Part shown: piece by piece, positions 10,642-23,297 of the stretch
How the letters are laid out: each line of letters begins with the position of its first letter
Position numbering within the stretch: position 1 is the first letter of the stretch
Source of the DNA: Bursaphelenchus xylophilus
Lineage: Eukaryota; Nematoda; Chromadorea; Rhabditida; Aphelenchoididae
Direction: 5' to 3'
NCBI GenBank assembly: GCA_904066235.2
Contig: CAJFCV020000006.1
Location: forward strand, 4,154,001-4,218,000
DNA length: 64,000 nt
The notes under the pieces: model-generated
Databases searched by the model: none
What the model saw: the letters and a program-made list of their open reading frames with translations, nothing else
What the model was told of the DNA's origin: nothing
Program-made: the position numbers and the translations under genes

Positions 10642-10910
10642 CTAAGTGCGACGCTCAGATTTTGATGAAACTTGGCACAAATTTACGATAATTTTTTCTA
10701 AGATATATGCGAAAATCTTAGCTCGCGCTTTGCAGAAACAACCGAGATTTTTAGATCAAAAGTCGGCCAAAATTTAGGACTTTTTGCCGAATTTCGGCAC
10801 GAAAAGTTTCATGCCTATTTCTACCGTAAAGGATAATGTTTCTACAAAAAATCAAAATTTTCCGCCCGAAACTGCCAAAGTTATGGCCAAAAATATTTTT
10901 TTATGGCCTG
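10642..10910 (+). repeat. dispersed repeat B, best-preserved uninterrupted copy
   Basis: Contains the family signatures GATGAAACTTGGCACAAATT, GCTCGCGCTTTGCAGAAAC and TTTCGGCACGAAAAG. It shows what the interrupted copy at 55.4-57.0 kb looked like before insertion. It has no ORF and no clear ends. Confidence 0.65.
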
Positions 10911-11237
10911 TTAGGTTCAACACTGACAATAAGGTATTGTACATAGTGAAAAGTTTCAGTAATATTTTCACTAGCCAGATATCTTTTTTCCATAAAAAGA
11001 ATCAATTATGAAATATTATAAATAAAAGGGCATCAAAAAAAAACAACGAAAATCTATGAACTATGATTTCTTTCGTAGTGGCAACTATGTAGGAAAGACA
11101 AAACCTCACAAAAAAGGATAATAAACTAAGCCTACGCAATTTAAAAGGGCAAAGAAAAATAATACCCGTTTGAACAGCTATATATATTTGTACAGTCGAT
11201 ATGGTGGGCTTCCGCCCACAAGGGGAAGTGCGCCGAG

Positions 11238-11640
11238 TGCGACGCTCAAATTTTGATAAAGTTTGGCACAAATTTGGACTAATTTTTTAGGACATATACG
11301 AAGCCTTTAGGTCTTTGTAGAAACGACCGAGATTCACCATAATTTTGAGGTCGAAAGTTTGCAAAAATGTGGTGACTTTTTGCGAAGATTGGCATAAGAA
11401 GGCAACACTTCTCTATCTTCACAAAAAATCAAAGTTTTCCACCATTAAAACTGGCAAAGATGGGGCCAAAAAGTGTTGTTTTTTCTCTTATCGCTCTCAG
11501 CTGTTCGCAAACTTTTTGGGTCGGAGAGTTCGTTGAATATCTCGTCATCGCCTGCAGAGCGCGAGCCAAAACTTTCAGGAATTGATATATGGCATATGCT
11601 CGACAAAACTTTGAAAATAAAAGAGAAACTCTAAGTGTCG
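11238..11640 (+). repeat. dispersed repeat B, second copy
   Basis: Same signature order as the copy 0.6 kb upstream (GATAAAGTTTGGCACAAATT, then GTAGAAACGACCGAGATT), continuing to a 3' part with GTTGAATATCTCGTC and GCGCGAGCCAAAACTTTCAGG. Other decayed pieces lie near 14640, 21050, 22320, 43915, 60590 and 61385. Confidence 0.6.
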
Positions 11641-11673
11641 CACGATGCAGAAATGGCCAAGCTTTTGGATGTT

Positions 11674-11897
11674 CAGTGGGCACCAGGCACCGTGGCAAAA
11701 AACGTACCATTTTGCACCCAAGAAGTATCAAAAATGTTGCAAAATAAGTCCCTATCCAAGTCAAAAAATCCGATTTGAAAAGCACGCCCTTCAAAACGAT
11801 GTTTTTTCACTTGGAGAAGGAAGCATTTTGCCACATTTTTGATGCTTCCCGGATGCAAAACGGTACATTTTTTGCCACTGGGTCAGGTCCTTCACTA
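11674..11897. repeat. MITE copy 3, CAGTG family
   Basis: A foldback with the family arms GTGGCAAAAAACGTACCATT and AAAAATGTTGCAAAAT. The right end reads TAGTGAAGGACCTGACCCAG on the minus strand and lies next to TA. The left TA is mutated. Confidence 0.8.
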
Positions 11898-13638
11898 TAG
11901 TAGTACGCAGGCAGCTTGATGAATAACCGGCAATTCTTATGTTGGGAAATTCTTTTTTAGGCTGTACAAAAAGATGGAAAAAAGGTCTTATGCATAGACC
12001 CGCTTACGCATCTCTGTATAATCTCCGAATCCGCACTTTCCTTTCGTAAGAAAATGATCCCAATTCAAACACAAATAATATTACTCACAGAGCTCCGTAC
12101 AAAACGCTAAAATTCGCGGATTTCTCTAATCGCCGCCACGTATTGTATTTGCGATCTTATCACGGGAATTGCGCCAGTTTACCATGAAAATAACTTCCAC
12201 GAATTTGGCAGGTTTTGTGTCCGGAGGCGCTTCGTCACAAGCTTGAATAATTGTGAGAGGATTTTCGACAACTTTAAGGAACAAGTTGCAGCAAGGGCTA
12301 AAAAACGAAGATTTTAAAAAAATTTGGTGATTTTTTGGGCTCAAAAACTTAAAAATGGCTATTTGCGTAGCTGCGGCAAGACCTGTTTCATGGCGGAAGC
12401 GGGCGTAATCAAAACAAATTGAAGTCTAAAAACATAAGCTGCACATTGTGCGGCGGCTCAAATCAAAACCAATTATAGTTTTTTTTCAAAAAAACAAAAA
12501 AATATTGCACTTTAATGTTATTAGTCTGTCGGGAAAATAATGTGGTTTTGTCGCGGAAAAAAGTCTGGCTTCGCACATATCCACGGCTAGCCGTCAAAAA
12601 GCGATGAAAAGGGCTTCGAAACCCAACGAATCCACAGTATTTTCTCGACATATTGATATATACATAATATGTCTGAAAATGACTAAAAAATTTTATTAAG
12701 TTTCGAATAACAAAGATGAAGATTTCGAGAGGAAAAAATCAGGCTGCAAATCTTTAAAATGAGACCAGGGTAGCTGAGATTTTATCTCCGATCCCTCGAA
12801 GGAGTTTCACCGCGGAGCGTGGGAGGTATATCCAGTAAAAGGCTGGATAAAAAGGAGAGTAAAAATAAAGCTGACCTATCGCAAATTTAAATTCGAGACT
12901 GATCAAACAGTTTGCAAATTTTAGTCATTAAATAGAGTTGCCTTGGAGTGTGTGACTGCGTTTGTAAGACGTGCCATGAAACAAAGTTTCTTGGTCTGAA
13001 TACAGGTTGACAAATAAAAAACGCAACTTTTTTCACGGGTCCTGCTGCGAAAACTTTCAGGTGTAGTAAAATATTTTTCATACCATTAAATTCTCCGTGT
13101 TTTCTGTCCTAGCCTGATGGTTTTCATGCCCCTATCGATTAATTATCATCTTCGTTTTGAGTGTCAAACATAAGGACCTCGATTTTAAACCTGTCTCGGG
13201 AAAAAACAGGACAGTGTAAGATTGCTAAATTGGTCGGCTTAGGAAAACCTGCCATACCAAAAGAATCGAACAAAGCTAGCCGAATGGTTGGATCCGGGTC
13301 TTTACTAGCCATTTAAATATGTAGTTTGGCTGGCTGTATAAATTTTTGACACCCATTCCAACTTGTTAGCTAGCATTTTTAAGCCTTTAACGCCACTCTG
13401 GCATTTTGGCAAGCTGGGTGTTCGGCTAGCCATTAAAAAATAGGCTGTGATTTTAATTCATTAGCTGGCTGCTCAAAAAATTTTCAAAAATAAAATATTG
13501 GGGACAAAAAGGCCAAAGAAATGGGGACAAAACCGGGCACAACGATTTTGAATTTTCTGATTCAAAAATGTGCCAAAAAACAATTTTCACCGATCGATCG
13601 GCGTTTAGCGGTCGACAAATCGTCTTGTGTTTACAATT

Positions 13639-15432
13639 ATGAGACTAAGCGAGATAACAGAGCCGCCGGATGAGTAAGTTGTACATTTATAGAGCTTTGA
13701 AAACTGACAAAACATTAGTTAGAACATTTGCAGGGACCACATGACCACCTACGTCATCGGGATATTCGTGGGTGGCCTGGTTTTGCTGGTGCTCATGGTA
13801 CTTATGATCATTTTTGTGAGAAAATGTCTGAATCGAGGTAAGCGGGGGGAAATGAGGGAAAGCACCACAAAAAAAATTTTATAATAAAAACAGAATTTTT
13901 GTGGCTTTATTGGACCTCATAATGAAGCTCATGAATCCCTTGAAATCATGTAATAACAGTAAAATTGAGAAACCCTACAATAGACATGTCTCCGGGCCAG
14001 GCTTTCCAAAATTTTTCGACCGCCCCAGGCCGACTAATTTTGTGATTTTTCGTAACGCCCCAGGCTTTGATTTCAGCCCCAGTCCGGCTAAGGTCGGCCC
14101 GGTTTTAAAAAAAATCGGATTCTCCGAAAATTCTTCAAGAAATGGCGAGTTTGCGACAAATTCACCAAAAAATATTGCAAAGATTACATCAAGAAAACAA
14201 AAAAATGTCGTTATGTAGCCGCGAGCCCTGTTGAGCCTACAAGTAGATATAGCAAAACGTTTTGGTTACAATTGTGACAGAAACATTTGCTTGGCCGAGG
14301 GAATATCTCCATAACGACAAGAATAATGAAGTTCTCTCGGAATTGCAAGGAAAGAAACGCTGGTTTTGTCTTTTTTCACGTGTTTTTCTTGCAAATTGCC
14401 AGAAATGGTAGTTAGGGCGAAAAATGAAATCTGAATTTTGAAATACAAATTGGATTTTAACCTTGGGATCTGCAGGAATACTCACGATTTTTATACCATA
14501 AGTAAATCAAATATTCTATAGAAAAATTGAGGCTTTATTGTTTATTTGATTTTCATAAGAAATAAAAAGATTTCCAATAAAAAAAAATTTTTTTCCCTGA
14601 CCGTCTCTCCACGGTTTGCATAGTCTCTTTTCCCCCCAGAGTTTGTTGAATATCTCGGCTACAACTTGAAAACGGGAACTAAATTTTTTAGCAATTGATT
14701 GATGGTCTAGATGGACTCAGTATGCAAATTTTTAAGAAATTCTGAGCGTTCACCCTCTGGATTTTGAATTTTTTAAATAAATTGATAGGGCTGAGAGGCG
14801 GATGTCTTGTGGGCTCTGTAATGTGTTGCATAGAGGTTTGATGAGCCTTTTTATAATCTTTTTCATTGTATTTTGTCTTCCAGAAAGGCTAAATCATCAA
14901 AATTTTTCTGCTAAAATTTCGAAAAATTTCAAAATTTCAATTTTAAAATTTTCTTGCCAAAACTTGTCTATTACAATATAATCGATACAATTTTTGTTTC
15001 TTTTGCAATCTAATCGATATAATTGCTTTTTCAGAGGCTCCGGTACGTCCGCCAGAGGCCAGTAGCGTGCCGGAGACGCCGGCCGAGCCCTATTATACGG
15101 CCGATCAGTTCGAATACAAGGGCACCCTCTACTTGAAGAAGGACTGGGACCTGAAGAATGTGACGGACGACGCCCCCATCGATCCCGACTTGGCCCCTCC
15201 ATCCGCTCGAATCCAACACACGACGGGGCAGGGCAACGTTGTCTACGAAATTGGGTGCGAATTCGAGGCTCCCAAGTCCCAGAAAACACAAGGATCGACG
15301 GTGGTGCAGAAGGTGGAGGAGAAAATTGGAGCGGAAGAGGAGAATTCGGGGAAGAATGAGGAGGAAAAAACACAGCAATCGGAGAATAATGGGGCCAAAT
15401 CAAATGTGAAGAAGAAAGAAGGGGGGAAATAA
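13639..15432 (+). CDS. single-pass membrane protein, 178 aa
   Basis: Exons 13639-13673, 13734-13837 and 15035-15432 join in phase to give 178 aa. Twelve acidic N-terminal residues precede one strong helix (YVIGIFVGGLVLLVLMVLMI), which is followed by a basic stop (RKCLNR), so a type III (Nout/Cin) topology is likely. The cytoplasmic part has a Pro-rich stretch, a Tyr-rich segment (PYYTADQFEYKGTLYLKKDW) and a highly charged Glu/Lys/Gln tail. No signal peptide or known domain is seen. The Tyr segment could serve as a sorting or SH2 site, but this is inference. Intron 2 (1.2 kb) is repeat-like A/T DNA. AATAAA follows the stop within ~45 bp. Confidence 0.75.
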
Positions 15433-16429
15433 TGATGCAGATGGAAAATTACAGGAAATGAGGAATTTTTAATAAAAATTTTTTATTGATTTTTGAGGTT
15501 TTTTTCATTTTTTAATCAATTTTTTGATTCCACTGTGCGAAGTAATTTTCATTTTTTTCCATGGTGCAGAACATTCTTGGTTTCTGGCTGCACTGTGCGT
15601 CAATTGTGATCTCAATTAATCGGAAGCAATACGGCATAGTTATGGCCCTGGGCCGGGCGGGGGCCTGTTCGGTGGCCGCACTGCGGGGTCAAGTTTTTCT
15701 CAAGGGTTGGCCAAGTCTTTCCCCCAAAATTATTTTTTACCCCAAGTTCAGACAGTTAAGATATATTGGAGGAATAACTCTAGTAAGTTCTTGTTGAATA
15801 TTTCAAGAAGAAAATCTATGATACTTTATTTTTATAAACCAAATTTGATTCTAAGCCCGACCGGGCCCCACACGTCAAAATAAAAAGGGAATTTCGTCAA
15901 AGCCGTGGCGATCCGCGAAATAACGATTTGCGATTGGCGAGAGGAAGAGGGCGCACGCACAAAAAGGAAGAGAGCGGTCAGAGAAAGAAGACAAAAATCG
16001 GCCGTTGCTTTTCGCTGCGGCCCCTCACGAAATTTCGTTTTTCTTCTATTTTCATTCTGACGTGCCCCATTTGGTCATGCCAAGGGCGGCCGGAAAAGGT
16101 CAGCCGTAGAGCCATGTCTAATAAGGCACGAGCCAATGAAATTAATGGGCCCTGAGGCCATTTCCAATTTCTCTTTTCACTTTTTGTTTAGTAAATAAAA
16201 AAAAGTCAAGCTGACTATGTCAAGAAGTCAAGTACAATGTAAATTTTTCAATATTTATTGTAAAAAATCGTAATATGTGCCTTCGTTAAAACAAAAAAAA
16301 TAGCCAACCGAATATTCGATATTATCATAGATAGACCAGAATGTCAGAGATTTTCTATACATGGAATAAAAAACTCGATGTTCTTTTTTTAAATAAATAT
16401 ACATTACGCTTCAAAAAAAGCTGAAGATA
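15433..16429. other. intergenic, foldback and GC-rich repeat remnants
   Basis: Holds the 3' UTR of the single-pass membrane gene, a remnant with GCACTGTGCG motifs near 15535-15600, a GC-rich patch at 15640-15690 and the foldback at 15871-16064. No gene is seen. Confidence 0.55.
15871..16064. repeat. foldback element with CACGTCA ends
   Basis: The left arm CACGTCAAAATAAAAAGGGA and right arm (minus strand CACGTCAGAATGAAAATAGA) pair, and both continue into GAATTTCGT/ACGAAATTTCGT. The loop is purine-rich. It is about 194 bp long. Confidence 0.65.
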
Positions 16430-16623
16430 CTAGTCGCGGAAAAAAGTCCTTAGAATTTTCTGCGACTCTGCACTGTGCATGAACCCGAAAAGTGCTTTTG
16501 CACTGTGCAATTTTCTTGTTTTTGCCTTATTGTCGCGCGCGATTCCCGCGACAAATCAACATTTCGGAGTGCGACGAGATTTGGGGGCCGCGAAAAATTC
16601 TAAGGACTTTTTTCCGCGACTAG
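16430..16623. repeat. MITE of the CTAGTCGCGG family
   Basis: Terminal inverted repeats of ~30 bp (CTAGTCGCGGAAAAAAGTCC) are flanked on both sides by TA (16428-16429 and 16624-16625), a Tc1/mariner-type target. The interior carries GCACTGTGCA motifs like the element at 6827-7132. Confidence 0.8.
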
Positions 16624-16641
16624 TAATTTTTTTTAACAGTT

Positions 16642-19494
16642 TCAATTAAACAGCATCGGAGAGCACAAATACAGTACCCAGGGTACCGTCGTCATCGTGT
16701 ATGCGGCCAATCGGAGGGCCTTGTAGCGGCGGCGACTCATTTTCTGCGCAATTCTGAAGCCATACTTCTCTTCGCCCACCAAAAACAGGACAACCATCGC
16801 GGAGAGGGCCATAAAAATGAAGCCGAAAATCTTCAGATGGACGAGGACAATCAGAAGAGCCGTCTTTCGGCTGAATCCGATCAACTCCACCAGACTGAAG
16901 CCAGGGCGCAGCGTGCGGACCAATGGGATGGAGGGATCGAAGAAGCCGGAGCACGATCCGAATGGGGCACAGGCCAATTCGGCAAAGCCGTTGAGTTGTT
17001 GGGGCCTCGAGGACGTTACTGGCCAAATTTCGGAGAGTTTGAAGGAAAATAGGACCGACAGCATCATCTGGAAGGGTAATATAAGAAATGGTAAACTATG
17101 ATGTAAAATAACTTTTATTCAATGGCTTATAGTCTCTTTATTTATTTTTAAAATCTTGTTTATGTGCCTCTACAAAAGCTTGACCAAAAATAATATTTAA
17201 AAAATCCGAAAATCGCTTGTTTTGAATTTAAGCTAGGGCGCAGCTTGCCCCATCAGAAAATTACTTCCAAGCTCTTCTAAATTCGATTAAAATTTCTACT
17301 CTTACAGACGGTGATATCAATGCCAAAAACAAGCCTTTTGCGTTACCCATACTACACATGGGTCTCAAAGAAAATTTCAAAATTTTTTGATAAAAACAAG
17401 GTGGACTCAATAGCCGACAGACTCGGAAATGGGTGAAAAGAATTTATAATCATATGCGCATGCTTTAAGGAGAACAATAGGCCAGAAAAAATGAGTAAAC
17501 AGGTCCAGAAGTTAGTAATCAAAAATTTGTGTGGGCGCAGGTCGCCAATTTTTTTATACAAAATAATCTCAATATTGATTTTAATGTCATTCCGTGCCAT
17601 CAATCGTATCCCGACAGTATTTTTTCCGAGGAATCTCGTAGCTTTGGAAGCAGCCTAGGGCGCAAGCTGCGGGAAAAATTCTTGGAAATGAGAGCTAGGT
17701 GGAAAAGAAAAGTTTAATAATTGTAATGTAAAAAGATTCCATTCACGTTTTGCTACCTATTTTTCCTAGATTCCTGTTCCTTTCCCCAAATTCAGCCGTC
17801 CGCAGACTGCGCCCTACATGTTCGAAAATATCTTGTTATGCCAGCTTACCGAGTAAACAATGATTGGAAGCACCAGTGTTCGATTATCCTTGCAATGACT
17901 CCTTGCCACTCTTGCACATCCAAAACATAATAAAGCGAGTATAAGATGTGGTATTGAGAAGACTAATATCAGCTGAACTACGTTGAAGAAGATGGCTGAT
18001 CTGTTCAGAGTTTTGACTGCGCACTGAAAAAATAATATTATTATACTAGCTCTATTAGTGCCATTTTGAATCAAAAAAATATTTGTTTTGGCAGTTAAAA
18101 AATTTCTGGCCGGGCGCAGCTCGCCCAAAATTTGATGACAAATAAACTTTAAAAAAGGCGAAAAATTAAAAATACAGTAATCTTAAATAACTTCAAAAAA
18201 TTTTTTAACTACAACGAATGTAAAATAGGCTTTAATTTTAAAAGTTTTTTAATGGAATAGCGAATTTTTGTTTTCACTTTAAAACTTCGAGCTTAAATTT
18301 TAAATTCATTCTTTGGCCGAGGATGGTGACAAGTAGCCAGATAAGCCGACGAATAATTTATCAAAATGCAAATGCCCACAGGAGTTTTGTCATGGCAACA
18401 CGGTATATGGAATAAACGGATGTTTAGTGGAATTTTAGAAAAATTAGAATGTAAATAAATCGCGTGGAAAAGAAAACAAAATTTCAATTCTAAAATTGAA
18501 CAATTTTTTTTGAATTTTGAAGTCTTGATGTCCATATTTTTGAAAAACTTACAAAGAGTTTGTTGACCAGATCGTAGAATTTGGCCTCTTCAATGGGCTC
18601 GTCAGGCCCATAAACCTTATCATCAGTTAAGGGCGCCTTTAATGGAAGCACATCCGAAGCACAGGGAAGGGGATCTTCGGGCAAATAGACCTTGATTCGG
18701 GCTGAAAAAATTAGATTCGAACGGTTAATTTTGCTGTATCTTTTACTTTTTTTGTCAGAACATAGTTTTCTGGTAAAAAATCACTTTTTTCTTCCCAAAA
18801 AAGCTAGCTGTCACGTTTCCTCTCGAAGTAACATGACATTTCGGGGTCCTTGAGACAAGAGAAACCCGTCAAAAACTAGACTTACTAATCTTTAACGAAA
18901 AAGAAAGGCTATAAGCAGTCAGGGATTAGCAATTCGCAATTCTTTTGGGTGGTCTTGTTATCACGAGATTACAAACTGAAAAGAAAAAATACTTGTTTGT
19001 TATAGAAAAAGTTCGTTATATGGAGGTGGTTTTTAGCCAAAAGTGACTTTGGAGCCTCACAATTTATTTGATATAAAGTATTGTCCACTATTCAGCCCTT
19101 TCTGGGACGAAAAATCAAGTTTTCATTATTTTAGTGAGTTCTTGTCTAGTGCAATATAAAGAAGTGGGCCTAATGAAAACTTGAACCATGGAGATCAAAA
19201 ACTACGGATATTTTTCGGTTCTATAGACCTTCTAGATGCTACAAAATATTTTTTGGGTTGCTCTCTCCATTACAAAATTCTATACAATCAGATTTTTCTA
19301 AATCATCAAATTTTAGAGGCTTTCAAAGCGTTTTTGGCCAAAAACTCAATTTTTTAACAGCCAAGCCTTACTCCAGCTGGTCGATATTCAATCCTACTGC
19401 CTCTGAACACACACAAACCCCATTGAGCTACTTTTTAAGGCAACTTACAATGTCCAGCACCGCATGTTTGTGTTGTTCTATGGGGTATAAGCAT
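16642..19494 (-). CDS. four-TM membrane protein B, ~264 aa
   Basis: Exons 18553-18701, 17850-18023 and 16642-17067 are well supported and phase-matched. The first exon (19449-19494, MLIPHRTTQTCGAGH) is a weaker choice, made because the next exon has no in-frame Met and this one supplies a good GTAAGT donor in the right phase. A soluble acidic N-terminal part of ~65 residues is followed by four hydrophobic helices (around VVQLILVFSIPHLILALLCF, IIVYSMMLSVLFSF, LIVLVHLKIFGFIFMALSAM and AAYTMTTVPWVLYLC). The 58-codon exon 17850-18023 ends CKDNRTLVLPIIVYS and is paralogous to exon 2 of the four-TM gene at 6247-8269, with the same length and phases. No biochemical role is known. Confidence 0.72.
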
Positions 19495-22400
19495 TTTTCT
19501 AAAAGGTTGTTCCAAAAAATCTTTCTTAGCAATAATATCCGCCAAATTTTGTGATATCACTTCCTCATCTCTAAAATGAACATTGGATCCTCCGACAATT
19601 CATAATCGAATAAAATTTACTCGAGCACGAAAAAATGGATTAAAACAGATGAAAATTGTCTGAAAAAACGAGGGGAAGTGTGTCATACTGAATAACAAAT
19701 GTCCGTGTGATGTGTCTGGGAATGTGCTGGGTAATATACCGAGTAAATTAGAGTAATTTGAATTTAAAAAACAGGAAACATATAAAAAATGAAAAAAATG
19801 GAAAAAAACAGGGAAAACGATGATAAAAAGAGCCAAATTCGATATAAAAATGAACTAAATAAATGACAATAAATTCGAATGTTGTTAGAAACAAATAAGA
19901 TAACAATTATTCCTTTAAAATTCCAGAAAACCCCAAAAAATGACCAAAATGACAAAAAATTGAAAAAATAAGGATTTTTCTTGGAAACGGGGCGAAATCT
20001 AAGAAATCGGAAGTTTAATTGATGGAGAAATTAACAACAAATAATTACGGGAGTTATATGAGTAATCTAACCACATTTCACACGCAAAAATAATCAAAAT
20101 TCCCCAAAAAAGGCGAAAACTGCGAAAAAATCCCGAATTTCGCCGCTTATAACCAAAAAATGTTCCTATTACTATCGAAGAATTAAGTTTTAGACCTTGT
20201 CCAGGCTCTGTAGAAGACCTTGGTACCATCAGTATCAAAGACACGACTCCTCAACCCTTCGGTTTCATCGAAAAATAAATTCGGCCCCGAAAAAGCGGAG
20301 GGCCGCGCTTTTTTGATGCCCTTGCCGTGGAAACGCCTCAGGGCCCGTTCTCTTTTGCCCTCGGTTTCAGTAATTTCACCACATTGCCGTCTCCACCCCC
20401 AAGGGCGTTCTCTTCCCAACCGTTTTTTTGCTTTGACCAAAAAAGTTTTCAGAACTTTTAGGTGTATGGCAGGGGAAAAACTAGGAAATTTTTGGCATTT
20501 TTACGTAAAATATGGACTTTGAGTTATTCCATTAATAACATAGCGTGTTCTAAATTAAATTTTAAGAAGGAAACAATCCAAAAATTTCACAATTTTGGCA
20601 TTTTTTGGCCAAAAACTGCGAAAAATCATCAAAAATATAGAAATTTTAATAAAATCACGTAAAAAATGATTTTAAGATCTTAAAAATTGTAATGACATTA
20701 GTTCTTACGAGTTAACAAGTTAATAAAAAGCCTTTTTACAAGGCCATAGTTTACTGTTTACAACGAAAAGTAACTTTTCGGAATTAATTTCGACACGCAA
20801 ACCCTTGAAACCATAAGATTCCTGGCACGAGAATTTTGTGGGTAGCATTTTGAAATCTCGGCGAAGAAAGAATGGAAAAAGGATTATGGAGATTTCAGCA
20901 AACCGTTGGCAGCGGCACGTGCTGCAGAAATATTCCAAAAAAAGAGTTTTTTGGCTGACTCATCGGTTTGGAGTGAGTAATCTTGTAGGGCATAATGCTG
21001 AAAGCTGAATCGCTGGATTATCCTGCAATTCTGACCAAAAAATCTTCATGGAGTTTGTTTCGATTTACAAAAATCTTTGCTCATGCTTTGCAGGGGCGGC
21101 TGAGATATTCAACATTTTTTGCAGCCGAGAGCTGAAATTTGAGTTGGCTTTCAAAATCAAAAATCTTGAATATAAAAAGTTGGTGGCTTCATCTGCCCCA
21201 AATTTTATAAAAATTTGGGGATCTAGTTTTAAGAACTTCGTTTTAAAAATAAAAAAAAAATTAAGTCGAAAAAAATCTAGCCATTATTAAGTCTAGACGC
21301 TCTAAAACCAAAAGTTTTTCTAACGTCAGATGTAGACATGATTTACTATATGTATGCATTATTTTCCGCAGCATCTTATTGCATCCCAAAATCTTCTTAA
21401 AAGATTATATGCATAGAGCTGTATTTTAAGTCTACTATATACTTCCTTAACATACCATCTCTTCCCTTCTAGAAGAGCAAAAGGTAAGCCTTTTCAAATT
21501 TCTCAACCATTATGCTAAAGTTTGTCCAAAAAAGGGTAAATAGAAGCCTCCAGAAAGACGGGAAAAGTTGACCAGCTGAGCGGTCAACCAAAAAAAAGGT
21601 CGTCATGACAGTCAAAGATGAGATATACAGAGATATGTCATACTAAAGTATGCATGATATATTGTTAAAGACGCTTTGGGAGTTCTTGAAGAAAGAAAAA
21701 GTTATGAGGAACTGTCGTAAAAATGATTTATCATAATTGCTGACTGTGGCAGATTCAATGGACTAATTTTTTTTTGAAATATTTTGAGTACGAAAACAAA
21801 ATTGAGGTCAAGAAAATATGGTGGTACTTGTAAGACTGCGTGCTCAAAGTCCATTTTATTTGTTTATTGGACATGTCTAGTCTCGATGTAACCGGATTTT
21901 GGGAAGCAATTAGCTTACAAAGTTCACGGAAAAGGAGCAAAAAGACTGCTTTGCATGACTAAAAAATTGATAATAAGCGGCTAAATTAGCCCCCTTCATT
22001 TTACGTAGGAATTCCTATTAATAACTCAAAAATGGCTTAAATTATGCATGGTAAATATTCATATTTTCAATGCAACTTTTTTACACCTAGTGCTCTTGTT
22101 GTTTACTGTTCGTTTCTAAGTGCCTTCAGGGGTTAAGGTGTTTTTTTTTGGGGTTTAAGTGGTGAGGACTTCTGAAGGTTCCAAAGGATACAACTTTTGC
22201 GGTTTGTGTTCCATGAATAATCGATTTCGGCAAATAAGGTCAGTGAACAATTTTTGTTCACATTAGCGGATGGAAACGCCATATTTCCTTCAAAATTTGA
22301 ACGCTTACTTTGTCTGGACCAAATATCAGACTTTGAAATTTTTATCGTCCCCATTTGCAAGGGGAGCTGAGATATACGGCAATCATTCTAGTGAGGAACT

Positions 22401-22610
22401 AGACATTATTATGCATCGAGAGACGGTCAGAAAAAATAAACTGCTCTTCAGAATGCTTAATTTTTTAGGGCAAGACAGTCCAACTAGCATCTTTAAAATT
22501 CGACAAAATTTTATCTCACTTACGTTTTATGACACCACAATTTTTTGTGTAATTTTACATATCACCTAAAATATGATCTAATCTCAAAAACATGACGATA
22601 TTTTGCCAAG

Positions 22611-23103
22611 ATTATCGAAAAGCACCCCGATTAAGACGTGTCCAAATAATTTTCACTTCCAAAAACGATTATACCCTGAGGCAGTTTCCGTGTTTTGCAC
22701 ACAATCCGCGATAATTTCAGAGGTTTTTTCGAAGACCAAAGTTCGCAATGAATAAACAATCTGCAGACGGAAATTCTCCGCGTTTCCGGAGCGGCGTTGA
22801 ATGATGTGAAAAGCGAACAGCATCGCTTGAAGAGTTATACGTAGAGGTGGCAATCGGGCTGGGCCGGCCCGGCCCGGCCCGGCCGGGCCCGGGCAAATTT
22901 GAAAAAGCCCTGGGCCGGCCTGGTCACTTCGGCCCGCGGGCCGGGCCGCAAAAATCGGCCCGGCCCGGCCCGATTGCCACCTCTAGTTATACGTTATATT
23001 GCTCATTTTTTGTGGAAAACACGGAAACTGCCTTAGGGCATAATCGTTTTTTTGAAGTGGAAATTATTCGGACACGTGTTAAAAGAGGTGTTTTTCGATA
23101 ATC
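22611..23103. repeat. foldback element interrupted by a hAT-like MITE
   Basis: The ~90-bp arms at 22611-22702 and 23018-23103 are inverted copies (ATTATCGAAAA..CACC, GACACGTGT/GACGTGTCC, AGGCAGTTTCCGTGTTTT). A 144-bp GC-rich element plus its 8-bp target duplication splits the interior, so this foldback is the older insertion. Confidence 0.8.
22842..22985. mobile_element. hAT-like MITE, GC-rich, with 8-bp target duplication
   Basis: A 144-bp palindromic element with ends TAGAGGTGGCAATCGGGC, filled with GGCCGGGCCC runs. It is flanked by GTTATACG on both sides (22834-22841 and 22986-22993). An 8-bp duplication and AGAGGTGGCAA-type ends are the hallmark of hAT elements. Its GC content is far above that of its surroundings. 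Confidence 0.88.
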
Positions 23104-23259
23104 GTAGACAGAATAATCGTCATCTTTTTTGAAATTAAATTATTTTTCAACACATTTATGTAAAAGTACAGAAAAATTTGAGACGTCATAAGACAAGCAC
23201 ATTATGAATAATTTACATCCTTTCCAAACACGAAAAATTACGGAAGATTGATAGCGAAA

Positions 23260-23297
23260 AATTTCCCATGTTCTTTTGTAAAAGAACATGGGAAATT
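23260..23297. repeat. perfect 18-bp hairpin
   Basis: Two perfect 18-bp inverted arms (AATTTCCCATGTTCTTTT and its complement) are separated only by GT. It could be the centre of a small foldback or a cruciform. It is too short and its loop too small for a canonical miRNA precursor. Confidence 0.75.

Larger units (their letters stand above)
9068..13638. other. repeat-rich intergenic region
   Basis: A/T-rich DNA with one foldback, two copies of the dispersed GATGAAACTTGGCACA repeat and one MITE. Open frames such as 9442-9810 fall inside the foldback or show no splice context. No gene is seen. Confidence 0.6.

Noticed and set aside
20183..20440. 85-codon minus frame with DETEGLRSRVFDTDGTKVFY
   Set aside because: Coding-like composition, but only weak splice sites and no link to the four-TM gene nearby; may be a gene relic.
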